From contig JAGTXO010000018.1 in NCBI GenBank assembly GCA_019448385.1, forward strand, positions 1 through 64,000: DNA of 64,000 nt, in the 5' to 3' direction. Position 1 is the first letter of the stretch. The number at the start of each line of letters is the position of its first letter. This document shows positions 9,859 through 23,878 of the stretch, one piece after another. Position numbers and translations under genes: made by a program. The notes under the pieces are model-generated. The model was not told where the DNA came from and did no database searches. It saw nothing but the letters and a program-made list of their open reading frames with translations. The stretch is from Diacronema lutheri (Eukaryota; Haptophyta; Pavlovophyceae; Pavlovales; Pavlovaceae).

Positions 9859-11785
9859 TCAGACAACGTCGGTCGCGCCCACCGCGCGCGCCAGATCTCC
9901 CGACGCCGCCCAGCTCGCCGTCAGGTCGCCCGCCGCCGCCGCCGCCTCCGCCGCCTCGGGTCGCACGTCGAGCCGCGCGCGCTGCGCCCACTGGCGCAAG
10001 CTGAGGTCGTCGGTCAAGTGGAAGCGCGCGGCGAGGGAGGCGCGTGCGCTCGCGCTCAGCGCAGCAAGCTCGGGCAGCGCCATATCCTGCGCCTCGACCG
10101 GGTCGTTGTGCAGCGGCTCAAGGCGTGCGAGCGCCCATCGTGCCATCGAGTCACCGTCTCGCACCGTCATCAGCGCGGCGGGCGGCGCGCGCTCGGCACC
10201 GCGCGCCGCCGCTTCCGCCTCGAGATGGCCGAGCCAGGCAGGCCCGCTCCCGTCCGGTCCAGCCGCGTCCTCGCCCACCCTGCCGCCACCGCCGTTGCCG
10301 CCAAGGCGCGGCGCGCGGCGCACGGCGCGCGCGTGAGCGCCGCGCAGCGCGGCGCGGCGCGGTGGCGTTGCGGTGCTGCGGCGTTGTGCGTGCGACGCCG
10401 GCTGGGCGCGCCCCAGGGCGGCGCCAGGGGGGCGGGGACGCGTCGCTACACACACTCACACACACACACACGCACGCACACACACACACTCACCAGATAC
10501 AAATGTCGCATCCGTGGTCGATCACAATCACCCGTTCGCGCCTGAGGCACAAGTCCGCCGCCGCCGCCAGCGCCTCGTACTCAAGCTCCCAAATGCCGTC
10601 GCGCTCGCTCTCGCGCGCGCGTACGGCGAGTAGGCGTGGCCGCACCATCTTGACGCACAGCCGCGGCGGCGCGGCCGCGAGCGCGAGCGCGGCGCACGCG
10701 CCGTCGTCGTCGTGCTGCAGCAGCGCGGAGAGCGCAGGCGAGCGGCGCGCCGCGTAGAGCAGCCGGCAGAGCGCATCGACGCCGCCGCTCGGCAGCCGGC
10801 GGCCGCCGCGCGCCCCCACGCCGTGCGCGTCGCCGAGCACGCGCGCGTGCATGTCGATGGCGTCGACGATCGCATCAGCCGGCGCGCCGTCAAGGCGGTG
10901 GAGCGCCCATTGCTTGCACAGCGCGAGCGCCATCGCGCGCGGCCGCACGGCCGCGGCGAGCGTTGTCGCCGCCGCGTCCACGCACGGTATGGCGGCCGTG
11001 ACGACGCGTGTGCGCACCTGCGCGGAGTGGGCGCAGGTGAAGGAAAGCACCGACTGGGGGAGGGGGGAGGGGAAGGGAGGGGAAGGGAGGGGAAGGGAGG
11101 GGAGGAGGGAAGGGGCGGCCGGCTGAGGGCGCGCGCGTGAGCGCGCCGCGCGCGAAACCCGCCGCCAGCGCGCGAAACCCGCGCGGGGCGGCACCTGGAA
11201 TGCGATCGCGCTGCGCGCCGTGTCCGGCGGCTCGAGGGCGAAGAGCGCGCAGACAGAAGTGTGAGCGCTCACGCTGCCAAGCAACACGCTCGCGGCCGCG
11301 CCCGGACCGGCCACCGCCGCCGTGCGCGGCTCGGGCGCACGGCACAGCCCCGCGCCCATCAGCCGCACGAGCGCGACACCAGGCGGCGCGTAGACGCTCA
11401 GCCTGCCGTCCGCGCCGGCGCTCGGCCGCGCGAGCGGCGCGCACAGCGCACCGCGCAGCCGCGCGGCGCTCGCCTCGCTGCCGCCCTCGCGCACCATCGT
11501 CACGCACCCGCCGCTGCCGTGCACCAGCCCTCGCCACCTTCGCAGCGCAAAGTCGCCGTGCCCGCAGCACAGTACGCTCACGCTCACGCCCAGCTCGGAC
11601 GCGCGCTCGGCCGCGAGCGCCCAGAACGCCTCGGCCGCCGCGCCGTCGGCGCGCGCCGCGCCGCCGGCGCTGCCGTCGGCCTCGTCGCCCGCCGCCACCA
11701 GCGCGCCGCCGGCTGCACCGCCAACGCCACCGCCGAAGAGCGCGCCCGCCGCGGCCGCGAGTGCACCCAACCAGCCGCGCCCGCC

Positions 11786-11823
<38 letters not shown>

Positions 11824-12925
11824 CGGCCGCGCCGCCCGGCGGCGTGCCGACGCTGCCGGGCCCCGCGCTCGGCCGCCCGGCCAGCAGCAGCGCAACGTGC
11901 GCGCCCAGCCGGACGCCCCCGCCCGGTGGCGGCGGCGGTGGCGTCGCGTGCGCGGCCGCGCCGGGCGGCGGTGGCGGCGCGCCGCCGTCAGCGCCGGCGC
12001 GCGCGCCCGCCGCCTCCTCGCGCGCGGCGAGGATCTCAAGCGCCGCGAGGACGGCCGAGCCAACGCAGCGCGCGTCGTCGCACGCCACCATCCCGCGCGC
12101 GTTGCGCCCGCCGCTGCCGCCCGCCTCGCGCTCCTCCGCCGCCGCGCAGAGCGCGTCGAGCGCGCACGCGAGCGCGGCCGCCGCGCCCGCGGCCGGCGCG
12201 AGCAGCGCGCCGCCGACGGCGGCGAGCGCCGCGGCGATCGCGGCGCGCGACGCCTCGACCGCCTCGTCGTCCGAGTACGCCTCGCCCGCCGGCAGCACGT
12301 GCGCCTCGACCGCCTCGCCCGCGCGCGCGGCCGGCGCGGCGAGGTCGTACGCAGCCATCGCCCGTTGGAAGGAGATGAGGCCGACCACCCCGCCCGACGG
12401 CGCGAGCGCGTCGAGCAGGGCGGGCAGCGCGGCGCGCAGGTCGGCGAGGTGCGCGGCCGATGCGCCCTCGTCTACGAGCACTATGAACGCCGCCGGCCGC
12501 ACGTCCACCGCGTACACGCCGCCCCCCGCGTCGGACGCGCGATCGAGCCGCGCGCCGCCGGGCTGCGACGACGGCTGCACGTACTCGACGGCATAGTCGT
12601 CAAAGTCGGCGCGGCCCGTCCCGCCCGCCGAGTCGCCAATCGAGGCCAGGTTCCACTGCGCGTTCAGCTGCCCGCACAACGCGCACGCGCGGCACGCGCC
12701 GCGCGCTGGGCAGAGCGGGCACGCGTACGCGCCGCACCGCCGGCAGCGGAGCGCGTCGTGGTGGAGCGTGCGCACCTCCACGTCGGGCGCGAGCGGCTGC
12801 AGGTGGACCCCGAGCGGCAGCAGTTCGCTCGCCGCCGCCGCCGCGTTGGGCACGCAGCTCGTCGTGAACTGGATGAACGGGTGCTCGTCCTCGTCGTCGG
12901 CGCCCTCGGCCCCGCGCGCCGCCAT
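9859..12925 (-). CDS. Sec23-like COPII coat protein
   Basis: The predicted role is a Sec23/Sec24-family component of ER-export vesicle coats. Domains in order: a zinc finger (CRRCGAYACPLC then CRACALCGQLN, about residues 75-105), a vWA trunk (FIVLVDE; GVVGLISFQRAMAAYDL), beta-sandwich and helical domains, then a gelsolin-like end containing MTVRDGDSMARWALARL and FHLTDDLSLRQWA. The order and the Zn-finger spacing identify the family, and the last two motifs resemble the divergent plant Sec23-like branch. The start is taken at 12925 (MAARGAEGADDEDEHPF); an upstream GTG is not needed. A 141-nt intron at 11054-11194 (GTGCCG...CCCCAG) restores IAFQ-SVLSFT. A second intron starts at the GTGAGT donor at 10493; an acceptor at 10376 gives the right frame for the last exon, whereas the nearer AG at 10446 does not. 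Long Ala, Gly and Pro insertions enlarge the trunk. The neighbour DsbA-like gene is on the same strand. Confidence 0.85.
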
Positions 12926-13139
12926 CCTGCGCCGGCGGTCCGTTTGACCGATTGACCGGCGCACAGTCACACTGACTGTCGTGGCTTCGGCGCGGCGGAC
13001 GGGAGCATGCGCGACGCGCGACCTGAGTCACCTGACAGACGGAGCACCCGCGAGCGCGCTACGTCCGTCGGCCTTCCCGCCGCGCGCTTGACGCCGGGAG
13101 CCCACCACGCGCTCAAATGGCCGCCGGCTGGCGGGCCCA

Positions 13140-13853
13140 TTACTGCGCGGCGCGGACCTCCGCGAGGAGCGCATTCCACTCGGCGGCGGTCCAGCTCGAG
13201 CTGATCGCCGTCGCCTCGAGCCCGTGCAAGAAGACCGTCGGCGTGACGTGCACGCCGCGCGCGCGGTGATGCCTGCACGTCCACTTGAGCGCCTGCGCCA
13301 TCGCGTGCTTGTCGAGGAGGGCGTTGATGGCCGCGGCGGGCAGGCCGGTGCTGCGCTCGGCGATCGCGGCGAGTCGCGCGCCCGTCTGCAGCCGCGTCTC
13401 GCCGCGCACCGCCGCCTCGGCGAAGTCGTCGAACGCGCCGCACGCCTGGCGGTAGAACGCAAAGTAGCCGGCGGGCGCCTCCTGCAGCACGGCGAGCGCG
13501 ACCTCGTGCATGACGGTCGAGTGCGCGTGCCACGGCTGCACCACGTTGTGCACGACGAACGAAGCCCGGCCGCGGTTGGCCGGCTCGACGTCGTCGTGCA
13601 GCGTGTTGAACGCCGTCACCGAGAACGGGCAGCTCAGGTCGAGGAAGACCTCGAACGTGGGGAAGCCGTGGCCGAGCATCGCGCCGAGCGGCCGCGGTGG
13701 CAGCGGCGGGCCGCCCAGCGTCACCTTGCGCGCGCGCGCGGCCGCCGCCGAGAGGCAGCGCCGGCCGCTCGTCCGCAGCATATTATTTGGCCGGCGAGCG
13801 CGCGCGGACCCCGAGGGAACAAGCAAGCAGCGGCCACCGTTCAAGTTTTTCAA
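13140..13853 (-). CDS. DsbA-family thioredoxin-fold protein
   Basis: An intronless frame of up to 237 residues. The thioredoxin-like fold begins FPTFEVFLDLSCPFS and ends with VHVTPTVFLHG, the region carrying the cis-proline (TP) of DSBA/thioredoxin_4 proteins. The active-site position reads CPFS, not CPxC, so the resolving cysteine is missing and a classical disulfide-exchange role is doubtful. It may be a monothiol or non-redox member. Two starts are possible: MKNLNGG at 13853, or MLRTSGRRCLS at 13781, which would leave an Arg- and Ser-rich N-terminus like a mitochondrial targeting peptide. The gene is divergent from the C2-RGS gene, only 41 bp away (113 bp with the inner start). Confidence 0.8.
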   Translation of the reverse strand: MKNLNGGRCLLVPSGSARARRPNNMLRTSGRRCLSAAAARARKVTLGGPPLPPRPLGAMLGHGFPTFEVFLDLSCPFSVTAFNTLHDDVEPANRGRASFVVHNVVQPWHAHSTVMHEVALAVLQEAPAGYFAFYRQACGAFDDFAEAAVRGETRLQTGARLAAIAERSTGLPAAAINALLDKHAMAQALKWTCRHHRARGVHVTPTVFLHGLEATAISSSWTAAEWNALLAEVRAAQ

Positions 13854-13894
13854 GGGCAGCCGAAGGCGAGGCCGAGCCCGAGGCGCGGCACGGC

Positions 13895-17779
<3,885 letters not shown>

Positions 17780-17787
17780 ATTCCGTC

Positions 17788-17912
17788 GCACACACACACA
17801 CAGTCACACACACACACGCACACACACACACGCACACACACACACACACACACACTCACACACACACACACACACACTCAAACACACACACACACACACA
17901 CTTTTGAGTTTT
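17788..17912. repeat. (CA)n microsatellite
   Basis: A dinucleotide run of about 125 bp with rare GT-side interruptions (CG, CT). It starts just after the C2-RGS stop codon and ends about 40 bp before the next gene, so it fills most of the intergenic space. Confidence 0.95.
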
Positions 17913-17952
17913 CAAAAAGCGCGCCGAACATTTGAGTAGCGAGAATCCAACG

Positions 17953-18611
17953 ATGGGTGTCGTCGTCCTTGTGGCCGTCGCGCTCGGGTTTGTCTCGCCG
18001 GGTCCGCTGGGGGCGTCGCGCGTCGCGGCGCCGCGACAAGCGGCGCGTATGAGCAGCTCGGGCTTTGGCGTCAAGAAAATTGTGGGCAAGGCCGAGGCTA
18101 AGGCGGGCAAAGCGACCAAGCCGGGCGCATACGACAACCTGAAGAAGACGGGTGTGCCCGAGTACGCCGTCTTCGTGCGTGCCGCGGAGGGCGCGGCGTG
18201 GCGGGGTGCGGGGGTGCTCTGCGTGCCACGCACCGCCTCGGTTAGGGAGGCCGTCTCCAAGGCCATCTACACGCGCGAGAACGAGATGTGCGCCGCGGTT
18301 CTCAAGGCGCACCCCGACCTCAAGGCCGTCGCGCCGAGCGAGCTCCAGTTTGGCTTCCGCCCCGTCGAATTCGAGTCCGACACGATCCAGCTGGCGACGC
18401 GCGAGCTTGCGCAGGACAAGAAGAACTTTTTTGAGAAGGTGCGCGCGCCGCTCTCGTCTGCCGCCGCTGTAACATCCCCACCCCGTGCGCGCACCGCTCA
18501 CGTCCGCTCGCCCGGCTGTGGCGGGCGCCGTTGCGCGCTTGCGCTCGCTCCCTGGTGGCGACGCAGTTCGTCGAGGACCTGAACAACCCGGTGAACACCG
18601 AGGACCAATGA
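17953..18611 (+). CDS. HHL1/DUF6523-like plastid protein
   Basis: Two exons (17953-18438 and 18567-18611; 128-nt intron with GTGCGC donor and GACGCAG acceptor) give 176 residues ending NFFEK-FVEDLNNPVNTEDQ. The N-terminus MGVVVLVAVALGFV is signal-peptide-like and is followed by a Ser/Arg/Ala-rich stretch, the bipartite form expected for import into a secondary plastid. The body (YDNLKKTGVPEYAVFVR, VLCVPRTASVREAV, LQFGFRPVEFE) resembles small chloroplast proteins of the HHL1/DUF6523 type, which act in photosystem II repair under high light. The family assignment is from memory of motifs, so moderate. The first ATG is at 17953; an upstream in-frame TTG is not credible as a start. Confidence 0.65.
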
Positions 18612-18795
18612 GTTCATCGAGGGCGCGGCCCGCCGGCCTCGCGCCACGCCGCTTGAGTGAGCCCTTGACCTGGCCCGCTTGAGTGACTCCTCGTCCCGGC
18701 CCGCTTTGAGTGAGCTCTAGACCCGGGCTGGGCCCCGCGATGAAGATTGCTGAAGGGACTCTCAGGACAAAGGGGGTCGACGATGGGCGCCGGCG
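18612..18795. other. Convergent 3' spacer with triplicated CCCGCTTGAGTGA
   Basis: Two genes meet tail to tail across 184 bp. The motif GCCCGCTTGAGTGA or a one-base variant occurs three times at about 18647-18712, spaced about 25 bp. The function is unknown; it may be a decayed tandem repeat or a 3'-end signal. Confidence 0.55.
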
Positions 18796-20658
18796 TCACG
18801 CAGCGGCGTCGCCCGCTGGCGCGGGCGCGTCGAGGGAGAAGGCGCGCACCCACACGCCCGGCTCGGCGCGCGCGGCCGCCGCGAACTCGCCGTAGCTCAG
18901 CGCGCCGTCGCCGTTCGCGTCCGCCGCCGCGCACAGCGCGTCCGCGCGTCCCGGCGGCTCGCCCGCGGCCTCGAGCAGCGCGCGCGCGCGCGCGCGCGGC
19001 AGGCGCGCGCCGCGCGCGCCCGCCACGCGCAGCCACGCGAGGCGCGCCGCTGCCAGCTGCGCGCCCGCCGGCGCGCCGCCATCGTGGCTGCCATCGTGGC
19101 TGCCTCCGGCCTCGGCCCAAAGCGCGCGCAGCTCGAGTGTGCACAGCAACCACTCGCGCAGCTGCAGAGTGCGATCGCCGGCCGGCTCGGCGACCGAGCG
19201 CACCGCCGACTCGACGCGATCGCCGCCCGGCTCGGCACGCGCCGCCGCCGCTGGCGCGCCGAGCCGGGCGACGAGCGCACACAGTTGCGCGAGCAGCTCC
19301 GCCGACGGCGCGGGCGGGCGCGCCGTGCCGTCGTCGGCGAGCCACGCGGCCCAGTCGCGCACGGCGAGCGCCGCGTCGTCGCCGCCACCGCCGCCACCGC
19401 CACCGCCACCGCCCCTACCACCGCCGCCACCGCCACCGCCGCCGTTCCCGTTGCCCGCCTTGCGCGCGCGCACCAGCGCCGCAAACTCACGCACCGCCGC
19501 CTTGGCCGTCGACCGGTCGAGGCCGTACACGCGCGCGAGAGCGCCAAACTCAACGACGGGCGCGTGCGCGGGCAGCCGTTCGCGCAGGCCAACGCCTTGC
19601 AGCACGCAGTCCTCGGCGGCGTGCTCAGTGCACGGCACGCCGAGCGCCGCCGCCATCGCGCGCTGCACGCGCGCCGCGAAGAGCCGCGGCTGCGCGCGCT
19701 CGGCGTCGGTCGGCGCGATCGGCGGCAGGAAGCTCGCACGCATCAGAGTCCATGGGCGCGCGAGCAGGTGCGCGAGGAGCAGGGGAACGGGCGCGTTGCC
19801 GTAGAGCCACGAGACGTCGAGATGCCGGTTCGGGTACGTGAGCAGCACGGGCTGCACCACCACGCCCGGCTCAAAGGCACCCGGCTTGAAGGCGAGGAGC
19901 GCATGGCCGCTAGTGACGGTGCCCTCCGGGAAGATGATCACGCGCGGCATCGGCGGCGCGTCGGCGCGCGCGTAGCGCGCGATCTCGGCGCGGGCGCGCG
20001 CGCGCGAGGCGGCATCTCCGCGCGCGACGGTGATCGTCTGCGCCGCGCGCACGAGCGCCGAGAGCACGGGCACGCGCAGGTGCTCCTCGGCGGACACGAA
20101 GGAGGCGTGGTCATACGCCCAGAAAAGCCACATGGCGTCGAGGAAGCCGCGGTGGTTGGCCACGACGATGGGCGCGGACGCGCGCGGCGCGGGCGAGCCG
20201 GTCGTCTGCACGCGCACAACGCCGAGCGCGAAGAGCGCGATGCGGGTGCACGCGCGCACGACGAGCACGCACGCGCGGCGCGGCGCCGAGAACGGGCGCG
20301 CGTTCGTCCCGGCGCGCGGCAGGCCGGCGACGGCGAGCGTCGCGAAGAGCGCGGCGCAGCCGCAGCAGAGGAGGAAAAGCGGCAGCCGCAGCGGCACGAG
20401 GACACAGCCGCTCAGCAGCACGCCCGCGCGGTACGCGAGCGGCGGCCGCCGGCCGTACGTCGACGGCAGCATCGGGTTGGGCGCGCCGCGCGTTTGCGCG
20501 TCGAGCTGCTCGAGGCGGCGCACGGCCGGCGGCGGCGGCGCGCCGGTGGTCTTGCTTTCGCCCGCAACCGCCAACGCGCGCGCCGCCAACGCACTGCCGT
20601 CGCCCACCGTGATCTCCACCGTCGGCAGCGCCACCTGGCGCGCGCTGGTCGCGCCCAT
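18796..20658 (-). CDS. LPCAT-type lysophospholipid acyltransferase with EF-hand
   Basis: A single exon of 620 residues. One or two hydrophobic segments (about residues 75-110) precede a PlsC acyltransferase domain. The catalytic motif NHRGFLD and the substrate motif FPEGTVTSG are both intact, spaced about 95 residues as in AGPAT/LPCAT enzymes. The C-terminus has an EF-hand loop, DANGDGALSYGEF, as in animal LPCAT1/2 and plant LPEAT2. The predicted role is re-acylation of lysophospholipids at ER or Golgi membranes, with possible calcium control. A Gly/Asn run (about residue 410) and Ala-rich segments are insertions. The start at 20658 is the first ATG. The gene is divergent from the unknown gene at 20765, with 106 bp between the ATGs. 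Confidence 0.88.
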   Translation of the reverse strand: MGATSARQVALPTVEITVGDGSALAARALAVAGESKTTGAPPPPAVRRLEQLDAQTRGAPNPMLPSTYGRRPPLAYRAGVLLSGCVLVPLRLPLFLLCCGCAALFATLAVAGLPRAGTNARPFSAPRRACVLVVRACTRIALFALGVVRVQTTGSPAPRASAPIVVANHRGFLDAMWLFWAYDHASFVSAEEHLRVPVLSALVRAAQTITVARGDAASRARARAEIARYARADAPPMPRVIIFPEGTVTSGHALLAFKPGAFEPGVVVQPVLLTYPNRHLDVSWLYGNAPVPLLLAHLLARPWTLMRASFLPPIAPTDAERAQPRLFAARVQRAMAAALGVPCTEHAAEDCVLQGVGLRERLPAHAPVVEFGALARVYGLDRSTAKAAVREFAALVRARKAGNGNGGGGGGGGGRGGGGGGGGGGGDDAALAVRDWAAWLADDGTARPPAPSAELLAQLCALVARLGAPAAAARAEPGGDRVESAVRSVAEPAGDRTLQLREWLLCTLELRALWAEAGGSHDGSHDGGAPAGAQLAAARLAWLRVAGARGARLPRARARALLEAAGEPPGRADALCAAADANGDGALSYGEFAAAARAEPGVWVRAFSLDAPAPAGDAAA

Positions 20659-20764
20659 CCTCGCGCCCTATGCAGGGCGGCCGGTGCACCGCCTTGGAGA
20701 GCAAAGTGGGTACGCTGTGAACTTCCAACTTCTAAGCGGCGCAGAAACGGCACATCGGGCAAGA

Positions 20765-22584
20765 ATGCGCGACGACGACGAGCCGCAGGGCGCCAAGGTG
20801 TTGCACATCCGGCGCACGCCCGTCTCGGCGCGGTACGCCGCGCCGCCGCACGCGCGCGAGCGCCGCGCGTGCGCCGCACACGCGCCGCTGCGCATGCGCG
20901 CGCGCGCAGCTCGGCTCAGCCCTCACGGCGCGGGGCGCGGCGCGCAGGCGCGACGAGTCGGGCGCGCACGCGGAGGCGCCGCACTCCGCGCGCGCGCGGC
21001 AGGTCGAGCTGGAGGCGCACGCGGCTCACGGCAAGGCGAGGGCGACCGATGTGCGTGTTGCGCCGCGCCGCGCCGCGCCGCGCCGCGCCGCGCCGCCGCC
21101 GCCGCCCTGCGCCGACCTCGTCGCGCCGCGCCGCGCGCGATCGCGCTCGCGCGCAGCTGCGCGCGGCGCTGCCGCGCGACGGCTCGCCGGCGCAGCGCAC
21201 GCGGCGCGGCGCGGCGGGCCTGCGCTTTGCGATGGACGTGCCGGGCGGCGCGCGCCGCTCGCACGCCACGCGCGTGTGGCGCGCCGCAGCCAACGGCACG
21301 GCCGAGCGCGACGGCGGCTACGCTGGCACGCCGTCGCGCGGGCCCGGCGCGCGGGAGGCGCAGCCGGCGCTCAGCCTCGCATGGGACCACACTGCGCCAT
21401 CGACTGCCGCTCCGCCGCCACCGCCGACCGACCCGGCCCGCGCCCGCGCCGCATCGCTGCTCGACCGTTACTACTCGTCCGTTGGCACCCTGCTCCACCC
21501 CGACTCGACCTGCGCCGCGTTCGCGCCGGGCGAGGGCGCGCTCGCCGCGGCGGCGGCGGGCCGCTCGGCGCTGCACGAGCATGCCGCCTTCGCCGGCGCG
21601 GCGGGTGCCACGTCCGCGCGCATCGCCATCGCCTCGTCGCCTGACCTGCTCGACGACGCGTGCGGCCGCGCGGCGGGCGCGCGCGCGGCCGACCTCACGG
21701 ACGCGGCGGGCTGCGCGGCGGCGGGCGGCTGGCGGCGTGGCGTGCGCGCGCCCGTCGCGGCGGCGCACTACTCAACCGTCGGCGAGATCATCTTCCCGTC
21801 ACCGCGTGACGAGGCCACCGCCAGCGCCGCCGCCAGAGGCCATGGGTGCGCGACCGGCTGCAGCGATGGCGGCAGCGCCGCCGCCAGAGGCCATGGGTGC
21901 GCGACCGGCTGCAGCGATGGCGGCAGCGATGCCGCCAGAGGCCATGGGTGCGCGACCGGCTGCAGCGATGGCGGCAGCGACGCCGACGGCGCGGGCTCGG
22001 CGGGCGTGTGGGGCCACGGCGGCTCCCCTCCGCGCGCGCGCCCGCCCTACTCCGAGTCGGGCCTCTCCGAGCGCTCGCGCCGCTCGGAGGGCTCTGCGAG
22101 CCGCCGCTCGCTCGCCGACGAGGACGGCCGGTACGCGGGCGCAGCGGGCGCGCCGCGGACGGGCGTCGCGACGCACTTTTTGCACCACCGGCGCATGGCG
22201 TCCGCGCAGCCGCGCTCGCGCGCGTCGGCGCTCGGCTCGTCCGAGTACACGATGGAGGAGCCGCCGCGCCTCGCGCGCTCGCTCGCGCATATGGCCGTTT
22301 CAGAAATGGCGCACACCGGCTCGACGGCGGGCCACGTCATCTACGGCGACGGCGACGGCGACGGTGACGGCGACGGCGACGGCGCTGGAGCGCGCGAGGA
22401 CCAGTCCGGACCGGACCGGATCGGACCCGTCCGAACCGGCTCGGTCTCGCCGCCGTCCGCCGCGCGCTGGGCGGCCAAATCGCCATGGCGCACCGAGCGC
22501 CATGCGTGGCGCGAGCGCGCGCTCGCGGAGGGGCGCGGGTCGCCGTCGCGCCGGTCCGTCACCTTCGGCGACGATGTCGCGCGC

Positions 22585-22640
<56 letters not shown>

Positions 22641-23761
22641 TGCGGGCGGCGATGGGCCCGAGAGCACGTCGCAAGGCGCCGCCGAGCGCCACCGCGCCGC
22701 GCTGTGCGCCGACGGCGGCGACGGCGGCGGCGATGGCGGCGGCGACGGCGGCGGCGATGGCGGCGGCGATGGCGGCGGCGATTCGCCCACGGCGCAGCCG
22801 CCCTTCCATCCGGCATTCACCGCAAAGGTGGCTTCGCTCTCCCATGGCGCGATCGCCCCGGTGCGGCCCCCGCCTTCGTCCTTCTCTGACCTGAGCCAGC
22901 TGCTCGCGCCCTTTGACGGAGCGCATGGCGTCGCGAACGTGGCGGGCGAGGTGTGCGCCGCAGTGCGCACGCGCCGCCGCCGCGCGCGCTCTGCGCTGCC
23001 GAAACACGATGGCGGCAAATTCGGAAAAGCCGCGCAGCAGCGCACCGACGCTCTGCGCTGCCGCGTCTCACGCGCGCGGCATCGCGCGTCCTCTCCTCGC
23101 CCGCTTTCCCCTTGCCCCCGCCCTCCCTCTCCGCCCTTCTCAGCGGAAGCTCTTCTCGCACAAGGCGAGCGGCGCGTGCGCCACGCCGCGCAGCGGCACC
23201 GCTGCAGCTGCAGCCATTGCAGCGATGGCCGATTTCGCGCCGCTCTCGGCGCCGCGGCTCGACGCGCCCGAGCTCGCCGGCTTTGCGGGCAGGCAGCAAG
23301 CGCCGCGCACGCACCCCGACGACGTGCACGTGCGACCGCGCTCGCCCTTCCACCAGAGGCCCCATGCTGAGTGGGACGCATCCACCGGACAGCGCCGGAC
23401 ACCCCTCGCGGATTCAATCACCAAGAGTGAGGTGCGCGCCGACCGCCGGCCGTGCGGCGGCCGCGTGCATGCAGCCGGCGCATTGCCGCGCCGCCATCGC
23501 CGCGCGCCGACCGCGGCGCTCCCCCGCACCGCCACCTTCACCGCCACCGCCACCACCGCCACCGCCACCGCCGCGCAGGACACGGCGGCGCTCATCTGGT
23601 CTGGCGGGCACGCGCTCGCCGCCGAGCAGTACGCGGCGCGCGCGCAGCGCGGCCTCTTCGCGCCGCGCTCTCTCTTCGCCGAGAGCCGCGTGTCGCGCGA
23701 GTCGTCGGAGCGGCGCAAGCGCGTCCTCGCGGCGGGCGGCGACAGGCCCGGCTGGCGCTGA
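20765..23761 (+). CDS. Unknown low-complexity protein with a repeated STVG motif
   Basis: I do not recognise the family. A five-exon model closes in phase: 20765-20832, 20948-21050, 21157-22950, 23144-23431, 23579-23761, giving 811 residues. The last intron (GTGCGC donor, GCGCAG acceptor, 147 nt) keeps the frame either way and is the least certain. Three related motifs recur: YYSSVGTLLH (about residue 161), YSTVGEIIF (about 262) and GSTAGHVIY (about 444). Between them are long disordered tracts: GD and GA dipeptide runs, GGD repeats, Ser/Arg-rich segments and three copies of an ARGHGCATGCSDGGS unit. The C-terminus is basic (RRKRVLAAGGDRPGWR). No membrane segment or catalytic motif is visible. 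The short repeated motif suggests a structural or binding protein. Confidence 0.6.
21835..21985 (+). repeat. Coding tandem repeat, 3 copies of about 54 bp
   Basis: Three in-frame copies of the unit around GGCCATGGGTGCGCGACCGG then CTGCAGCGATGGCGGCAGC, encoding ARGHGCATGCSDGGS. The copies differ by a 3-bp GAT insertion, so the reading frame is kept. The two cysteines per unit are conserved. Confidence 0.88.
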
Positions 23762-23878
23762 GAGGCCCCACGTGGCTGCGGCTGCGCTGCTTGGAGCGGC
23801 CAGTGCGCACGACGCATGCACGAAGTGAATCGTGCCTCCCTCTGAGTTTAAGTCTGTTGCCACTGTGACCAAGTGCCC

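Noticed and set aside
8682-9991. Repetitive proteins of 340-520 residues on both strands, and a possible CRISPR array
   Set aside because: The 38/40-bp units are contiguous with no unique spacers, every frame is open, and the host is eukaryotic. It is a minisatellite.
10446-10493. 48-nt GT-repeat intron in the Sec23-like gene
   Set aside because: The borders look good, but the join leaves the conserved last exon out of frame. An acceptor at 10376 fits.
19084-21150. N-terminal extension of the 1428-residue plus-strand ORF
   Set aside because: It is antisense to the acyltransferase gene and Arg-rich; the true plus-strand gene starts at 20765 with short spliced exons.
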